64,000 nucleotides of DNA. Source: Shinella zoogloeoides (GTDB taxonomy: Bacteria > Pseudomonadota > Alphaproteobacteria > Rhizobiales > Rhizobiaceae). The notes beneath the pieces are model-generated. The model saw nothing but the letters and a program-made list of their open reading frames with translations, had not been told where the DNA came from and did no database searches. Both the position numbers and the translations under genes were made by a program. Numbering within the stretch: position 1 is the stretch's first letter; every line of letters starts with the position of its first letter. Of the stretch, positions 63,954 to 64,000 are shown one piece after another. The stretch covers positions 911,501 through 975,500 of the forward strand of contig NZ_CP086610.1 in assembly GCF_020883495.1 (NCBI RefSeq). The letters are read 5' to 3'.

Positions 63954-63986
63954 GAAAACGGCCGCTCGCATTTTAGCGAGCGGCCG
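63954..63986 (-). terminator. Intrinsic terminator of a gene beyond the right edge
   Basis: CGGCCGCTCGC (63959-63969) and GCGAGCGGCCG (63976-63986) form an 11-bp stem with a 6-base loop. Read on the minus strand it is followed by TTTTCACG, so it should end a minus-strand transcript that enters from the right. Confidence 0.8.
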
Positions 63987-64000
63987 CTGGAAGCCGGGAA

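Overview
This is a 64 kb chromosomal segment of a high-GC alphaproteobacterium, almost certainly a member of the Rhizobiaceae (Rhizobium/Shinella/Ensifer/Agrobacterium group). The evidence is the gene order feuN-feuP-feuQ, ccmI-ccmE-ccmF-ccmH, degP, two-component pair, glnE (as I remember it from Sinorhizobium meliloti), together with rhizobial-type intergenic palindromic repeats and a Rhizobiales-type gene transfer agent (GTA) cluster. There are no rRNA or tRNA genes, CRISPR arrays, integrases, transposases or attachment sites that I could recognise.

Region 1 (1-3.7 kb) holds a truncated DUF1214 protein, a bifunctional class A penicillin-binding protein, a YcgN-type cysteine-cluster protein and an MmcQ/YjbR protein. 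Region 2 (3.8-20.0 kb) is a complete, co-directional cluster of the RcGTA/HK97 type. In order it has a candidate small terminase, large terminase, GH19-type endolysin, portal, DUF6107 membrane protein, prohead protease, capsid, connector, head closure, DUF3168 terminator, tail tube, tail chaperones, tape measure, DUF2460, DUF2163 hub, NlpC/P60 peptidase, a 1288-residue tail-tip protein and a small holin-like protein. All frames are intact. The cluster is interrupted at gene boundaries by at least five palindromic intergenic elements, is preceded by a promoter, a folded leader and a terminator-like hairpin, and contains a -1 frameshift heptamer that would fuse the two tail-assembly chaperone frames.

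Region 3 (20-35 kb) is envelope signalling and respiration. It holds feuNPQ, a lipoprotein, cytochrome c maturation genes ccmIEFH, the periplasmic protease DegP, a second OmpR/histidine kinase pair and the glutamine synthetase adenylyltransferase GlnE, then a membrane protein gene divergent from a MarR regulator around a perfect 18-bp palindrome. Region 4 (35-47 kb, mostly minus strand) has a PAS sensor kinase, aminopeptidase N, an EamA exporter, a structured RNA-like locus encoding a 22-residue cationic peptide, two tiny proteins, a family-4 type uracil-DNA glycosylase, an Hsp70-like ATPase, an SDR without the usual catalytic Tyr/Lys and a GlcD-like FAD oxidase.

Region 5 (47-64 kb) contains ETF-ubiquinone oxidoreductase behind a MerR-type (LiuR-like) operator, an L,D-transpeptidase, a betaine/choline-type ABC binding protein and permease without an ATPase gene, an MFS exporter, a lipid kinase, a divergent putrescine-utilisation pair (glutamine synthetase-like and aminotransferase), AMP nucleosidase, small membrane proteins, a DUF2147 protein, a Sel1-like protein, a HisC-like aminotransferase and two PilZ proteins. 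Three copies of a heptamer-based hairpin element sit on gene 3' ends at 8.6, 27.1 and 61.7 kb.

Family assignments come from recognising motifs by eye. No database searches were run.
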